NCBI GenBank assembly: GCA_947085525.1
Contig: CAMTWU010000003.1
Span: forward strand, 59,892-123,891
Direction of reading: 5' to 3'
DNA length: 64,000 bases
Source of the DNA: JACPYF01 sp947085525
GTDB lineage: Bacteria; Patescibacteriota; Saccharimonadia; Saccharimonadales; Saccharimonadaceae
A program made the translations under genes and the position numbers. The notes below the pieces were generated by a model. The model worked only from the letters and a program-made list of their open reading frames with translations, ran no database searches and was not told where the DNA came from. This document shows positions 26,039 to 35,789 of the stretch, piece by piece (within the stretch, counting starts at the first letter, position 1; each line of letters opens with the position of its first letter).

Positions 26039-26104
26039 AATAACGGGGCCCCCGAACGAAACCAGCGAAGCGTTTCGGGTGGGGCTGAGTAAAGGAGAAA
26101 AATA

Positions 26105-27229
26105 ATGGATGGAATAGACCTCAAACAACTCACAATGGCAGTTCGTACAATTGCCGAAGAAAAGAATCTACCTGAAGAAACGGTAGTAGAAGTAATCGAA
26201 CAAGCAATCGCTGCTGCGTGGCGCCGTGACAATGGTGACCGTGATCAGCTAGTTAAAGCTGTGCTCAATACTAATAGTGGCGAAGCAACAATTTCTGTTG
26301 GCCGCGAAGTGGTAGAGGAAGTCGAAAACGACATCAATGAAATTAGCCTAGAAGATGCTAAAAAAGTTAAAAAAGACGCTAAAATTGGCGACTTTATAGA
26401 AGAAAAAACTGAAATGGCCACAACTTTCGGTCGCGTTGCTGCGCAGACCGCAAAGCAAGTTGTCTTGCAACGCCTACGTGAAGCTGAGCGAGAAGTCGTC
26501 AGTGCTGCGTTTGAAGACAAAGTTGGCGAAATACTAAACGGTACAGTGCAACGTGTTGAACCACGTGTGGTTCGTATTGACCTCGGTAACGCAACGGGTA
26601 TTATTCCTGCTAGCGAACAGATTCAGGGCGAATATTACTCTCCTGGCTCACGAGTTAAAGTGCTACTAAAAGAAATCGAACGCGGTAACCGCGGCCCACA
26701 ACTTATCTTGTCTCGTGCGAGTACTGGTTTTATCAAACTACTATTTGCTAGTGAAGTTCCAGAAATCGAAACAGGAGCAGTTGAAATCAAGACTATCGCC
26801 CGTGAAGCTGGCCGACGTTCCAAGATCGCCGTTGTCTCTAACGTTCCAGGTGTCGATCCAGTCGGTACATTCGTTGGTAGTCATGGTACACGTATCCAGG
26901 CTGTTATGAACGAAGTTGGTGACCAAGAAAAGATCGATATCATTTCGTATAACGAAGATACTCAGAGCTTTATCAAAGCTGCCCTATCTCCTGCAGAAGT
27001 CCAAAAGATCGAGATTGTCAGCGACAAAGAGGGTGACCGACGTGCCAAAGTATTTGTCAACGAAGATCAGCAATCAATTGCGATCGGTCGTGGCGGTCAA
27101 AACGTACGTCTAGCCTCTCAACTAACTGGCTATGAATTAGACATTGAAACTGCTACCAAACCAGAAGCAAAACCTCGCAAAAACATCGAAGACTCCCTAC
27201 TCAACGCCGTAGAAGAAGCTACAGAGTAG
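26105..27229 (+). CDS. nusA: Transcription termination/antitermination factor NusA
   Basis: NusA (374 aa) binds RNA polymerase and nascent RNA, controlling pausing, termination and antitermination. Seen: an N-terminal RNAP-binding domain (~1-130), an S1 domain (VGEILNGTVQRVEPRVVRIDLGNATG), KH1 (RSKIAVVSNVPGVDPVGTFVGSHGTRIQAVMNEV, in two stretches) and KH2 (DQQSIAIGRGGQNVRLASQLTG). A short acidic tail replaces the gamma-proteobacterial AR repeats. AAAGGAG precedes the ATG. The neighbours rimP and infB, normally in this operon, are absent, and clpC follows under its own promoter. Confidence 0.96.
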   Translation: MDGIDLKQLTMAVRTIAEEKNLPEETVVEVIEQAIAAAWRRDNGDRDQLVKAVLNTNSGEATISVGREVVEEVENDINEISLEDAKKVKKDAKIGDFIEEKTEMATTFGRVAAQTAKQVVLQRLREAEREVVSAAFEDKVGEILNGTVQRVEPRVVRIDLGNATGIIPASEQIQGEYYSPGSRVKVLLKEIERGNRGPQLILSRASTGFIKLLFASEVPEIETGAVEIKTIAREAGRRSKIAVVSNVPGVDPVGTFVGSHGTRIQAVMNEVGDQEKIDIISYNEDTQSFIKAALSPAEVQKIEIVSDKEGDRRAKVFVNEDQQSIAIGRGGQNVRLASQLTGYELDIETATKPEAKPRKNIEDSLLNAVEEATE

Positions 27230-27231
27230 TA

Positions 27232-27258
27232 TTAGCACTCGGTTGACACGAGTGCTAA
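27232..27258 (+). promoter_or_regulatory. CIRCE operator (HrcA-binding) at the clpC promoter
   Basis: TTAGCACTC (27232-27240), a 9-base spacer and GAGTGCTAA (27250-27258) match the CIRCE consensus exactly. The -35 box TTGACA lies inside the spacer, so HrcA binding would block the promoter. This predicts heat-shock control of clpC and the gene after it. Confidence 0.9.
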
Positions 27259-27270
27259 AAAGCGTATAAT
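27243..27270 (+). promoter_or_regulatory. clpC promoter
   Basis: TTGACA (27243-27248), a 16-base spacer and TATAAT (27265-27270), with the CIRCE operator overlapping the -35. The leader contains TTTGGAGGT for ribosome binding. Confidence 0.85.
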
Positions 27271-27311
27271 TTTAGGTATACACTATACATATTTGGAGGT
27301 AGAATATAAGT

Positions 27312-29780
27312 ATGCCAGAAAACTTTCAAGATTTCGCTCAGTATCTTACTGACAACGCGCGAGGGAGCCTGCAACAGGCTGAGTTGATTGCGCGCAGTCT
27401 CGGCAGTTCATACATCGGGACAGAGCATCTCTTGCTCGGCCTTCTCTCTCAACCTGACTCTGTCGGTGGTAGAATATTGCAGGACAACGGTGTGACGCTC
27501 GAGCGAGCTCATACTGCCCTCAATCTGACACCACGCTCATTAGTCATTAATGCTGGTGCAACGGGTCTGAGCGAAACAGCTAAATTGACACTCAAAATGA
27601 GTTGGGAAACAGCACAAGAATTTCACCAAGATTACTGTGGAACAGAACATATATTATTTAGTATTTTGTCGCAAAAAAATGCTCGAGCTACTGTATTGCT
27701 GCGTGATATGAGCGTAGATATGCAAGAAGTCTCAGCCGAGCTAGACGATTATTTACGTGATCAAAAAGAAGCGTTTCATCTAGGCAGTGCAGGTTCAAAA
27801 GTCGGCTTCAAGCAGCGTACCAAAAAAGGAATGCTCGATACGTTCGGTATTGACCTAACGGCTCAGGCACACAAAAACGAGCTTGATCCAGTGATTGGCC
27901 GTGATGAACAAATTAACCGCATGATTACTATTTTGTCTCGTCGAACAAAGAACAACCCAGTATTGATCGGTGATCCAGGTGTCGGTAAAACTGCCATTGT
28001 CGAAGGATTAGCTCAGCGTATTGCTAATGAGCAAGCACCCGAGCACCTACTAGACAAGAGGATCGTTCAACTCGATTTACCAGGTATGATTGCTGGTACA
28101 AAATATCGTGGTGAGTTCGAAGAGCGCTTAAAGAAAGTCATGAATGAAATTCGTGACAATGCCAATACTATTATTTTCGTTGACGAGCTACATCTAATTG
28201 TTGGCGCTGGCGCTGCTGAAGGCTCGATGGATGCAGCCAATATCCTCAAGCCAGCACTTGCTCGTGGACAAATACGTCTGATTGGTGCAACAACAACCGA
28301 GGAGTTCCGTAAACACATCGAAAAAGACGCCGCCCTAGAGCGACGTTTGCAATCTATTATAGTGCCAGAACCAAAGCTCAAAGACGTTGTCGCAATCCTC
28401 AAAGGCCTACGTCACCACTACGAGGAATATCACGGCGTCGAGCTGAGCGACGAAGTCATCGAAGACACCGTCAACCTTGCTGACCGTTATGTCAGCGAGC
28501 GTTTTATGCCCGACAAAGCAATCGATGTGATCGATGAAGCTGCCAGTAAAGTTCGGGTCAAAAATGGTGTCATTTTGCCAGAAGCTCGCCGTATCCAACG
28601 TGAAATCAATCTGTTAAATGACAAGATGGAAGAAGCCGTGACGAATGAAAACTACGAACGAGCAGCTCTGTGCAAGACTCGTATTTCACAACTCAGTGAA
28701 AAGCTAAACAAGCTACACATTGACGAAAAGCGCGATGCAATTGCACTCACGGCTGATGATGTTGCAGCTGCAATCTCAACTATGACCGGTATTCCTGTGA
28801 ATCGAGTTGTCTCAAAAGAAGCCACCTTGCTACGTAATCTCGAAGGTCATTTGGGTAAATCGGTCATTGGGCAAAAGGAAGCAATTGTCAAAGTTGCCAA
28901 GAGTATTCGCCGTAGCCGTTCGGGTATCACCAGCAAGCGTCGCCCAATCGGTTCGTTTATATTCATGGGTCCTACGGGTGTGGGCAAGACTGAACTCGCT
29001 AGGGTTTTGGCGCGCGAAGTATTTGGTAGTGAGCAGGCACTCATCAAAATTGATATGAGTGAATTTGGCGAACGACATAGCGCTAGTCGCCTAGTTGGTG
29101 CGCCAGCAGGTTATGTTGGCTACGATGACGGCGGACAATTGACCGACAAAATACGCCGTCAACCATATAGTGTGGTGTTATTCGATGAGATCGAAAAAGC
29201 CCACTCTGACGTGTTCCAACTATTGCTGCAACTGCTCGAAGATGGACGGTTAACTGACGCAAAAGGCCGCAGTGTTGATTTTTCTAACAGCATAATCATC
29301 CTGACCAGCAACTTGGGCGCAGAGGCTATGCAAAAGGAAGCCAGTCTAGGATTTAAGGCAAAGACGACAAGCGATACCAAAAAGCTCGATAACCTTCATC
29401 ACAAAAACGAAGCAGCAGCCAAGGAAGCCTTGTCTCGTATGATGAAACCCGAGCTGATTAATCGTTTTGATGGCGTGGTTGTCTTTCACGCATTAACTCG
29501 TGGTGAAATTGGCAAAATATTTAATCTGCAGGTAAAAGACCTCAAGGCTCGGCTCAACGCACAGGGTCTCAGTGTTATTGTCAGCCCACCTGCCAAAAGA
29601 TGGCTCATCGACAAGGGCTACGATGAATTCAACGGTGCCAGGCCGCTCAGACGAGTTTTGCAAGATGAGCTAGAGCATATCATCGCTGATGGAATGTTGG
29701 GTGGCGAGTTTAATAAAGGCGATGTATTACATGCATCTGTCGCCGATGGCGCACTAAAAGTTGGCGTAAGGGCAGAATAA
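27312..29780 (+). CDS. clpC: ATP-dependent Clp protease ATP-binding subunit ClpC
   Basis: ClpC (822 aa) is a double-AAA+ unfoldase feeding ClpP. Seen: two Clp-N repeats (~1-145), AAA-1 Walker A GDPGVGKT (~219-226) with Walker B IIFVDELHLI, a middle region with a UVR-type motif (ENYERAALCKTRISQLSEKL), AAA-2 Walker A GPTGVGKT (~552-559) and Walker B VVLFDEIEKAH, and a ClpB-D2-small C-terminal domain. The start ATG follows GGAGGT. Control by CIRCE is typical of Firmicutes/Actinobacteria-like stress circuits. The stop is immediately followed by the ATG of a membrane HExxH protein. Confidence 0.96.
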   Translation: MPENFQDFAQYLTDNARGSLQQAELIARSLGSSYIGTEHLLLGLLSQPDSVGGRILQDNGVTLERAHTALNLTPRSLVINAGATGLSETAKLTLKMSWETAQEFHQDYCGTEHILFSILSQKNARATVLLRDMSVDMQEVSAELDDYLRDQKEAFHLGSAGSKVGFKQRTKKGMLDTFGIDLTAQAHKNELDPVIGRDEQINRMITILSRRTKNNPVLIGDPGVGKTAIVEGLAQRIANEQAPEHLLDKRIVQLDLPGMIAGTKYRGEFEERLKKVMNEIRDNANTIIFVDELHLIVGAGAAEGSMDAANILKPALARGQIRLIGATTTEEFRKHIEKDAALERRLQSIIVPEPKLKDVVAILKGLRHHYEEYHGVELSDEVIEDTVNLADRYVSERFMPDKAIDVIDEAASKVRVKNGVILPEARRIQREINLLNDKMEEAVTNENYERAALCKTRISQLSEKLNKLHIDEKRDAIALTADDVAAAISTMTGIPVNRVVSKEATLLRNLEGHLGKSVIGQKEAIVKVAKSIRRSRSGITSKRRPIGSFIFMGPTGVGKTELARVLAREVFGSEQALIKIDMSEFGERHSASRLVGAPAGYVGYDDGGQLTDKIRRQPYSVVLFDEIEKAHSDVFQLLLQLLEDGRLTDAKGRSVDFSNSIIILTSNLGAEAMQKEASLGFKAKTTSDTKKLDNLHHKNEAAAKEALSRMMKPELINRFDGVVVFHALTRGEIGKIFNLQVKDLKARLNAQGLSVIVSPPAKRWLIDKGYDEFNGARPLRRVLQDELEHIIADGMLGGEFNKGDVLHASVADGALKVGVRAE

Positions 29781-30758
29781 ATGCGCTCTAAACGCATACC
29801 TAGCTTTATGTACACGATGTTACTCGCAATAGGTTTTGTCTGGCTATTTTTCAACTATCAACATTTGATTGATCAGGTTGTCGTATCGCAGTTCAAGCCA
29901 AGTGGTGAAGTGAGTAAGGTCGCAGATGAAGTACAGTTTACTGAAAAAGGTAAATTTTTGTACCTAGCAGCACAACCACAACTAAGTGATCGTGACGAGT
30001 TTAATAAAAACTGCGAGAAAAAAGCCGAACAAACAGTAGTACTAGGTTGTTATTTAGGTCCTCAGCATTTGTATATTTATAACATCACCGATCCACGTCT
30101 TTCAGGGGTACGACAGGTGACTGCAGCTCACGAAACATTACATGTTGCCTACGATCGCCTCAGCTACGTTGAAAAAAAGAGTGTCAACAAGATGATAAAA
30201 GCTGCTCTGCCGAGTGTCCAAAAGGCGGAGCCTGATCTGGCTGCTCGACTGGAAATATATGACAAGATTGAACCCGGCGAGAGAGACAACGAGCTGCATT
30301 CTATTCTGGGTACAGAGTCTGTGACACTACCGGCAGATCTAGGAAAATATTACTCGCAGTACTTTACCAATCGCAGTATCATTACCAATTACGCAGCTCA
30401 GTACGACAAAGTGTTCGAGGACGTAAAAAATCAACAAAACCAGCTGATGACTGATCTAGATAATTTGGCTAGTGAAATAAAAGTTCTAACCGCAGACTAC
30501 AACTCAGAAACAATCAAGCTCAATAGTGATATCGAAGAATTTAACCAAACTGCTAATAGTCAATATAGTACTCAGTCAGAGTTTAACGCAGCTCGTGGCG
30601 AGTTATTGACTCGTCGTAATGAACTAGAGGATAAGCGAAAGACTATCAATAGTAAGGTTGATGAATATGAAACAAAGCGAGCCAAGCTAGAAGACCTCAA
30701 TATTAAAGTCAAAGACCTCAATTCTAAAATCGACAGCTCCAGTGTGCCGAGCCTGTAG
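29781..30758 (+). CDS. Membrane-anchored HExxH putative metallopeptidase with coiled coil
   Basis: This 325-aa protein has an N-terminal transmembrane helix (~10-25), a globular region containing AAHETLHVAYDRLS (HExxH ~116-120) and, ~50 residues on, NELHSILGTE (a possible third-ligand Glu). A long charged coiled coil (~205-315) follows. Two cysteines (~68, ~79) flank a conserved-looking segment. The HExxH context with a downstream Glu fits a gluzincin-type zinc peptidase, but I know no named family. Its ATG directly follows the clpC stop, so it shares the CIRCE heat-shock promoter. Envelope quality control is a reasonable inference. Confidence 0.8.
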   Translation: MRSKRIPSFMYTMLLAIGFVWLFFNYQHLIDQVVVSQFKPSGEVSKVADEVQFTEKGKFLYLAAQPQLSDRDEFNKNCEKKAEQTVVLGCYLGPQHLYIYNITDPRLSGVRQVTAAHETLHVAYDRLSYVEKKSVNKMIKAALPSVQKAEPDLAARLEIYDKIEPGERDNELHSILGTESVTLPADLGKYYSQYFTNRSIITNYAAQYDKVFEDVKNQQNQLMTDLDNLASEIKVLTADYNSETIKLNSDIEEFNQTANSQYSTQSEFNAARGELLTRRNELEDKRKTINSKVDEYETKRAKLEDLNIKVKDLNSKIDSSSVPSL

Positions 30759-30763
30759 ATATC

Positions 30764-30772
30764 TGATACACT
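30764..30772 (+). promoter_or_regulatory. Extended -10 promoter of radA
   Basis: TGATACACT ends 8 bases before the radA ATG at 30781, close to leaderless. Confidence 0.45.
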
Positions 30773-30780
30773 AAATAGTA

Positions 30781-32127
30781 ATGGCAAAGTCAACAACACA
30801 ATACGTCTGTCAACAATGTGGCGCAACGTACAGCAAGTGGGTAGGAAAGTGTGAAAACTGTGGCGCGTGGAACTCACTGTTAGAATCCACCCCTGTCTCA
30901 TCTGGTAAATCTGCGATTGCAAAGAGTCGCGGCACACCGCTAAAGGCTAAAAAATTATCACAAGTCCAGCTGGATAATGTCAAAAATCGCCTCACGACTG
31001 GCTTTGGTGAGCTCGACACAGTGCTGGGCGGTGGGTTAATGCCAGGCGGAGTATTGCTGATGGCGGGTCAGCCGGGAATTGGTAAAAGCACATTGTTACT
31101 ACAAGTAGCTGCCAATGTCGCCAACAAAAAAACAGTCTTGTATGTCAGCGGTGAAGAGTCTGCAGGGCAAATCAAACTCCGTGCTGAACGGCTGGGTGCG
31201 CACAAGCAAGAAGCCTTGAGTCTAGCCAGCAGCACCAGCGCCGATGACATCGCAGCAACAATCGCCGAGAGTAAATATGATTTGGTGATTGTTGATTCTA
31301 TCCAAACACTCGCACTCGACGATATTACCAGTGCGCCTGGAACAGTCAGTCAGATTACAAACTCATCAAATGTAATCATCCGTGCTGCAAAATCTGCCAA
31401 TACCTCTGTTGTATTGGTTGGCCATGTGACCAAAGAGGGCTCGATCGCTGGTCCGAAAGTCCTAGAACATTTAGTCGATGTCGTGCTGAACTTTGAAGGC
31501 GACCGTTATGGTGGTTTCAAGATCATACGTGCTGTTAAGAACCGCTACGGCAGCACGTCCGAAGCAGCACTGCTGGAAATGGCCGAGGAAGGTTTGAAGC
31601 AAGTTGAAAACCCGTCTGCAGCACTGCTAGCTGAACGACAAAACACCGACGGATCGGTCATTTTAGCGACGCTGGAAGGTAACAGGCCGCTACTGGTTGA
31701 GATCCAAGCCCTTGTCAATCCGACTCATTTCGGCTATCCTAAACGTACTGCTAGTGGATTTGATATCAATCGTCTCAATCTTTTAATCGCCGTGTTAGAA
31801 AAGCGAACAAAGTTGAAATTATCAGAGAGCGATATATATATTAACGTCGTTGGCGGTCTAAAGTTAGCTGACCCAGCTGCTGATCTAGCGATTGCTATGG
31901 CGATTGCATCTGCCGCTGCATCACGAAAAATTGGTGATGGTGTTGTTGTCTTTGGTGAAGTTGGTCTGGGTGGTGAAGTGCGCTCTGCAATCAGCAGTGA
32001 TCGACGCCTGGACGAAGCAAAGAAGCTTGGATTTACCCAAGCAATTACACCTCGCTTGCGTAACAACACCAAATTTGCCAAACAAGTGACAGATCTACGC
32101 TCAGCTTTAGTAGATTATCTAAAATAA
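30781..32127 (+). CDS. radA: DNA repair protein RadA
   Basis: RadA (448 aa) is a RecA-like ATPase and branch-migration helicase acting after strand invasion. It has the N-terminal zinc finger CQQCGATYSKWVGKCENCG (~9-27), Walker A GQPGIGKST (~95-103), the RadA-specific KNRYG motif (~252-256), and a C-terminal Lon-protease-like domain (~290-448) whose catalytic Ser/Lys dyad is not expected to be active. Length is normal. The following PIN-TRAM gene is the usual radA neighbour in Gram-positive genomes. Confidence 0.97.
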   Translation: MAKSTTQYVCQQCGATYSKWVGKCENCGAWNSLLESTPVSSGKSAIAKSRGTPLKAKKLSQVQLDNVKNRLTTGFGELDTVLGGGLMPGGVLLMAGQPGIGKSTLLLQVAANVANKKTVLYVSGEESAGQIKLRAERLGAHKQEALSLASSTSADDIAATIAESKYDLVIVDSIQTLALDDITSAPGTVSQITNSSNVIIRAAKSANTSVVLVGHVTKEGSIAGPKVLEHLVDVVLNFEGDRYGGFKIIRAVKNRYGSTSEAALLEMAEEGLKQVENPSAALLAERQNTDGSVILATLEGNRPLLVEIQALVNPTHFGYPKRTASGFDINRLNLLIAVLEKRTKLKLSESDIYINVVGGLKLADPAADLAIAMAIASAAASRKIGDGVVVFGEVGLGGEVRSAISSDRRLDEAKKLGFTQAITPRLRNNTKFAKQVTDLRSALVDYLK

Positions 32128-32159
32128 TCCGTCAGTCGGCGGAAAAAGGAAGTAAAAAA

Positions 32160-33014
32160 ATGATGGAAATATTCCAAACAATAGCGTTGCTATTAGTGTT
32201 ACTTTTGACACTGTACATTGCGCTCAAACAAACCAGAAGCCCTAGGATTAAGAGTACTTCGCTAAAAGCAGTCTTGTTAGATAGTTCGGCATTAATCGAT
32301 GGACGGATATTAGACGTTGCCCGTATCGGCTTTTTGGGCGGGACTCTAATCGTACCTAGCTCGGTACTACGCGAAATGCAGTACCTCGCTGACAATGCTG
32401 ATCATGAAAAGCGTTCACGCGCTCGTCACGGCCTAGACGTAGTCAAGCAATTGCAAGACCTACCTCACGCTGACGTCGAGATACTAGACGACGGTTTACC
32501 CGGTGAAGGTGGCGTTGATGAACGACTAGTTCAACTAGCCAAAGGTTCGAGTGCAGATCTACTGACACTTGATTTTAATCTCAACAAGGTCGCAACAGCC
32601 GAAGGTATACGAGTACTCAATATAAACGAGCTTGCTCAGACGCTTCGCATGAGCTACTTGCCTGGTGAAAAGCGTTTCTTGACACTAGTGAGTAAAGGCC
32701 AAGACAAAACACAGGCTGTTGGATACCTAGAAGACGGTACGATGGTTGTTGTCGAAAACGCAGGTAGCCAAATTGGCCAATCGGTTGAAGTAGAATTCAC
32801 CCGTGCCCTACAAACTGCAGCTGGTAAAATGTTATTTGCCAAAAAACTACACGCTGAAAAATCTCAGCCAAATAAATTAACTCAACATAACAAAGTACCC
32901 AAGATTCAGAAAACAACAACTACAAAGAAACCTTCGGGCAATAGTACTAATAACAGAAATCCTCGCAAGCGACAAACTCCCGAGGATTCATTAGTGAAAC
33001 TAGCTAATCAATAA
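32160..33014 (+). CDS. PIN-TRAM domain membrane protein (YacL-like)
   Basis: This 284-aa protein has an N-terminal membrane helix (~4-22), a PIN ribonuclease-fold domain (VLLDSSALIDGRI ~38-50, PSSVLREMQYLAD, LLTLDFNLNKVA ~138-149), and a TRAM domain (QDKTQAVGYLEDGTMVVVENA ~180-200). A basic low-complexity tail follows. It is much like B. subtilis YacL without the extra membrane helices. PIN acidic residues are kept, so RNase activity is plausible. AAGGAAG precedes the ATG ATG; either ATG could start. The radA-yacL order is conserved. Confidence 0.88.
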   Translation: MMEIFQTIALLLVLLLTLYIALKQTRSPRIKSTSLKAVLLDSSALIDGRILDVARIGFLGGTLIVPSSVLREMQYLADNADHEKRSRARHGLDVVKQLQDLPHADVEILDDGLPGEGGVDERLVQLAKGSSADLLTLDFNLNKVATAEGIRVLNINELAQTLRMSYLPGEKRFLTLVSKGQDKTQAVGYLEDGTMVVVENAGSQIGQSVEVEFTRALQTAAGKMLFAKKLHAEKSQPNKLTQHNKVPKIQKTTTTKKPSGNSTNNRNPRKRQTPEDSLVKLANQ

Positions 33015-33016
33015 AA

Positions 33017-35647
33017 CTACGGAACAGTAATTGTCTTTGTAGTGCTACCGCTATAAAGGGCTTGGTCAGTGACTTCTACAACAATCGTGTGTACACCTGG
33101 TGCTAGGCTGACAGGTCGTGCATACGAACCGCTCGTAGATGCTCCTTGCTCGCTCACGTTTCCGTCAACTGTTATCCTGACATTCTGCAAGCTGTTAGTA
33201 CCCTGGGTAACAGTAGCTGTAACTGTTCCACCCGAGTAAGTTGCATCATTGACGAACGGTTTGACGTCGTCACACTTGTGTTTGTCATCATCGCCGCTGG
33301 CATCATATCCACCGTCTGCAAAGATGGTGTTTTTCTTTGTCACAGGATCTAGGGCGGTAGTGACATTAACATTTACCTTTGCAGCTTCTGGCGTACAGCT
33401 AGTAGCTTTTTTCTTTGAGATTTTATCAAAGGCTAAGGTCGAATTATTCTGAGCTTGCTTTTGGTTGAACCAGCTAGGGTAGAGCTCGCCTTTGATTGTT
33501 TGGATACCGGCAGGGGTAGTAAACCAGTCACCAGTCTTCCATGTTCCATCTTTTGCAAAGAACTCTGTATGTATTGGACCCATAACTTTACTGACAGTAG
33601 GTCCGACGATACTAGATAGCGCGTTGCTCATTTGACGGGTATCGTGGTTACCAACCCATATACTCATTGAAACTTTTGTACTAACACTATTCATCCATAA
33701 ATCTTTTGATTTATCACCGATGTTAGATGTACCAGTCTTTGTAAATGTTTTGACACCAGGAACATTCAGTCCGCTTGCTCCACGACCAAAGCTCGGCGCA
33801 CGTGCATTGTCATCACTCAGGATACTTTGCAACATATATGCAATTTGTGGATCCAACACTTTTTTACCAGCGCTATCTTTCCATTTCTTTATTACGTCAC
33901 CTTGAGCATTCTTTACTTCTAGAACAGTCACAGGTGGCTTGTAGACACCGCCACGAGCCAGAGTAGCAAATGTATTAACATGTTCAATTTGTTTCAACCC
34001 ACAGCCTCCAATAGCCGCGGCTAGACCTACTTGTTTGTCAACACCATCCGTACAGTAACTTTTATCACCCATATCCCGAATCGTATCGAGTGTTTGTTTT
34101 TGGCCACTGATATACATAGCCTTTACAGCTGGGATGTTACGAGACTGCGCCAAGCCTTGTCTAATAGTGAGGTTACCCAAGAATTTGCGGTCAAAGTTTT
34201 CTAGTTTACCACCATAGATTTGATCAATCGGTTCATCCTTTAGGATTGTTCCAGTACCGTAATTCTGCTGTCCATTTGGCTTTTGTTTGAACAGGGCAGC
34301 GTATACAAATGGCTTTATTGACGAACCTGGTTGTATATATGACACTGCTGCATTGTCCTGACCGTAGCCAGGGTAATTGTAGTCACGGCTACCCTGCATG
34401 GCGAGTACCTGACCGGTCTGGTTATCAATAATCGTGATCGCACCGTTATCAAAGTTAGCAGATCTTGGTAGACGAGAGTTAAATAGGTCGGTCATAGAGT
34501 TTTTAACTTTTTCTTCTACTCTGTAATCTAGAGTTGTCTTCACCGTCAAACCACCCTTACCAACAGTCGCTTTACCCAGTTCTTTTTCTAGTTGAGAGCG
34601 AACATATTGTATAAAGTGAGGTGCCTTGAGGTTTGCAAATTGATCTGTTTCAGGTTTGAGTTCTTCGAGTACGGGTACTTTCTTGGCTGCATTTGCTTCT
34701 CGTTTTGTGACAAAACCTTGTTCTGCCATATTATCTAGGACTAGATGCTGACGTTTGAGCAGCAACTCATTACCTGCGGTATTGTACGGATCATATACTC
34801 CTGGTTGCTGCGGTATAGCAGCTAGCAGCGATGCTTCGGCTAACGTCAGGTCTTTGGCAGATTTTGCAAAATATGTTTGTGAAGCAGATTCAACACCGTT
34901 ACGCCGACCACCATATGGTGACTCATTCAGGTATAAATTGATGATCTGATCTTTGTTATACATACGTTCAACCTCAACCGCCAGTATTGCTTCTTTGAAT
35001 TTTCTTGGTATACCAGCAAGGCCACGTTGCTGAGCTTCGTCAGCAAAGAATACTTGCTTGACTAGCTGTTGAGTCAATGTCGAGCCACCCTGAGTACTAC
35101 CGCCAGAAAAGTTATTGTAGGTTGCCCTAGCGATACCACTAAAACTCACTCCACCGTGTTTATAGAAATCTTTATCCTCGATAGCGATGGTTGCTTGTCT
35201 CATATATGGTGAAATATCTTTGGATGGCACTACCAACCGATAATCGCCAGCACCTTTGTCTTCCCAAAGCAGTACATTATTACGGTCATAGTACTTTGTG
35301 ACAGTTGTCTGTACTCGTTTTGATAGCTCAGATGGTCGGATCGCATCTAGTTCTTTGCGGTAATAAGCGAATATAGCACCAGTAGTCAGAACACCAAATA
35401 GCAATGCAATACCCAAAATTTTGAGCCCCATTAACAAGCCTTCGCGACTAGTCCAATATTTAGCTATCCGTTGAGGGTGTATGCGATGCAGAGTTCGAGA
35501 GATTGGATTTTTTGGCAAGCTTGCTAAATACTCTGCTTTTTTACGAGACCGAGCATCTTTATTAGCTTTACGTTTTGCCGATAGATTAGAGTAGACACTT
35601 AGCTTTTTACCCGCACCTGCTAGCCTGGATCGTCGTTTCCGAATCAC
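33017..35647 (-). CDS. Penicillin-binding protein 1A (bifunctional transglycosylase/transpeptidase)
   Basis: This 876-aa class A PBP polymerises and cross-links peptidoglycan at the outer face of the membrane. A basic N-terminus precedes one membrane helix (~72-92). The GT51 domain shows IEDKDFYKHGG (~153-163) and GGSTLTQQLVKQ. The transpeptidase domain has SSIK (~441), SRN in AQSRNIP and KTGTS (~637). After it comes a ~200-residue C-terminus with two cysteines and an Ig-like beta domain, possibly for glycan or protein binding. The start is GTG at 35647, with AGGGAG upstream. Its 3' end lies 2 bases from the convergent PIN-TRAM gene. Confidence 0.95.
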   Translation of the reverse strand: MIRKRRSRLAGAGKKLSVYSNLSAKRKANKDARSRKKAEYLASLPKNPISRTLHRIHPQRIAKYWTSREGLLMGLKILGIALLFGVLTTGAIFAYYRKELDAIRPSELSKRVQTTVTKYYDRNNVLLWEDKGAGDYRLVVPSKDISPYMRQATIAIEDKDFYKHGGVSFSGIARATYNNFSGGSTQGGSTLTQQLVKQVFFADEAQQRGLAGIPRKFKEAILAVEVERMYNKDQIINLYLNESPYGGRRNGVESASQTYFAKSAKDLTLAEASLLAAIPQQPGVYDPYNTAGNELLLKRQHLVLDNMAEQGFVTKREANAAKKVPVLEELKPETDQFANLKAPHFIQYVRSQLEKELGKATVGKGGLTVKTTLDYRVEEKVKNSMTDLFNSRLPRSANFDNGAITIIDNQTGQVLAMQGSRDYNYPGYGQDNAAVSYIQPGSSIKPFVYAALFKQKPNGQQNYGTGTILKDEPIDQIYGGKLENFDRKFLGNLTIRQGLAQSRNIPAVKAMYISGQKQTLDTIRDMGDKSYCTDGVDKQVGLAAAIGGCGLKQIEHVNTFATLARGGVYKPPVTVLEVKNAQGDVIKKWKDSAGKKVLDPQIAYMLQSILSDDNARAPSFGRGASGLNVPGVKTFTKTGTSNIGDKSKDLWMNSVSTKVSMSIWVGNHDTRQMSNALSSIVGPTVSKVMGPIHTEFFAKDGTWKTGDWFTTPAGIQTIKGELYPSWFNQKQAQNNSTLAFDKISKKKATSCTPEAAKVNVNVTTALDPVTKKNTIFADGGYDASGDDDKHKCDDVKPFVNDATYSGGTVTATVTQGTNSLQNVRITVDGNVSEQGASTSGSYARPVSLAPGVHTIVVEVTDQALYSGSTTKTITVP

Positions 35648-35774
35648 GTCTTTATTTTCTCCCTCACATTTTTAGAATCCGCCATTTATTATATCATTAA
35701 CTTGGGTTAAAATAGCTAATTTTTTATGCTTATTTCGCATCATTTTATCTATAACTACCATTGGGAAACTTTTT

Positions 35775-35783
35775 TGGTATAGT
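35775..35783 (+). promoter_or_regulatory. Extended -10 promoter of the response-regulator/tyrS/recG unit
   Basis: TGGTATAGT ends 6 bases before the ATG at 35790, a leaderless layout. It would drive 35790-39437 as one operon. Confidence 0.6.
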
Positions 35784-35789
35784 AGTTGT

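Noticed and set aside
26033..26232. N-terminal extension of pepN to 26232
   Set aside because: The extension would overlap nusA and its leader; the family start and a -10 box both support 25953.
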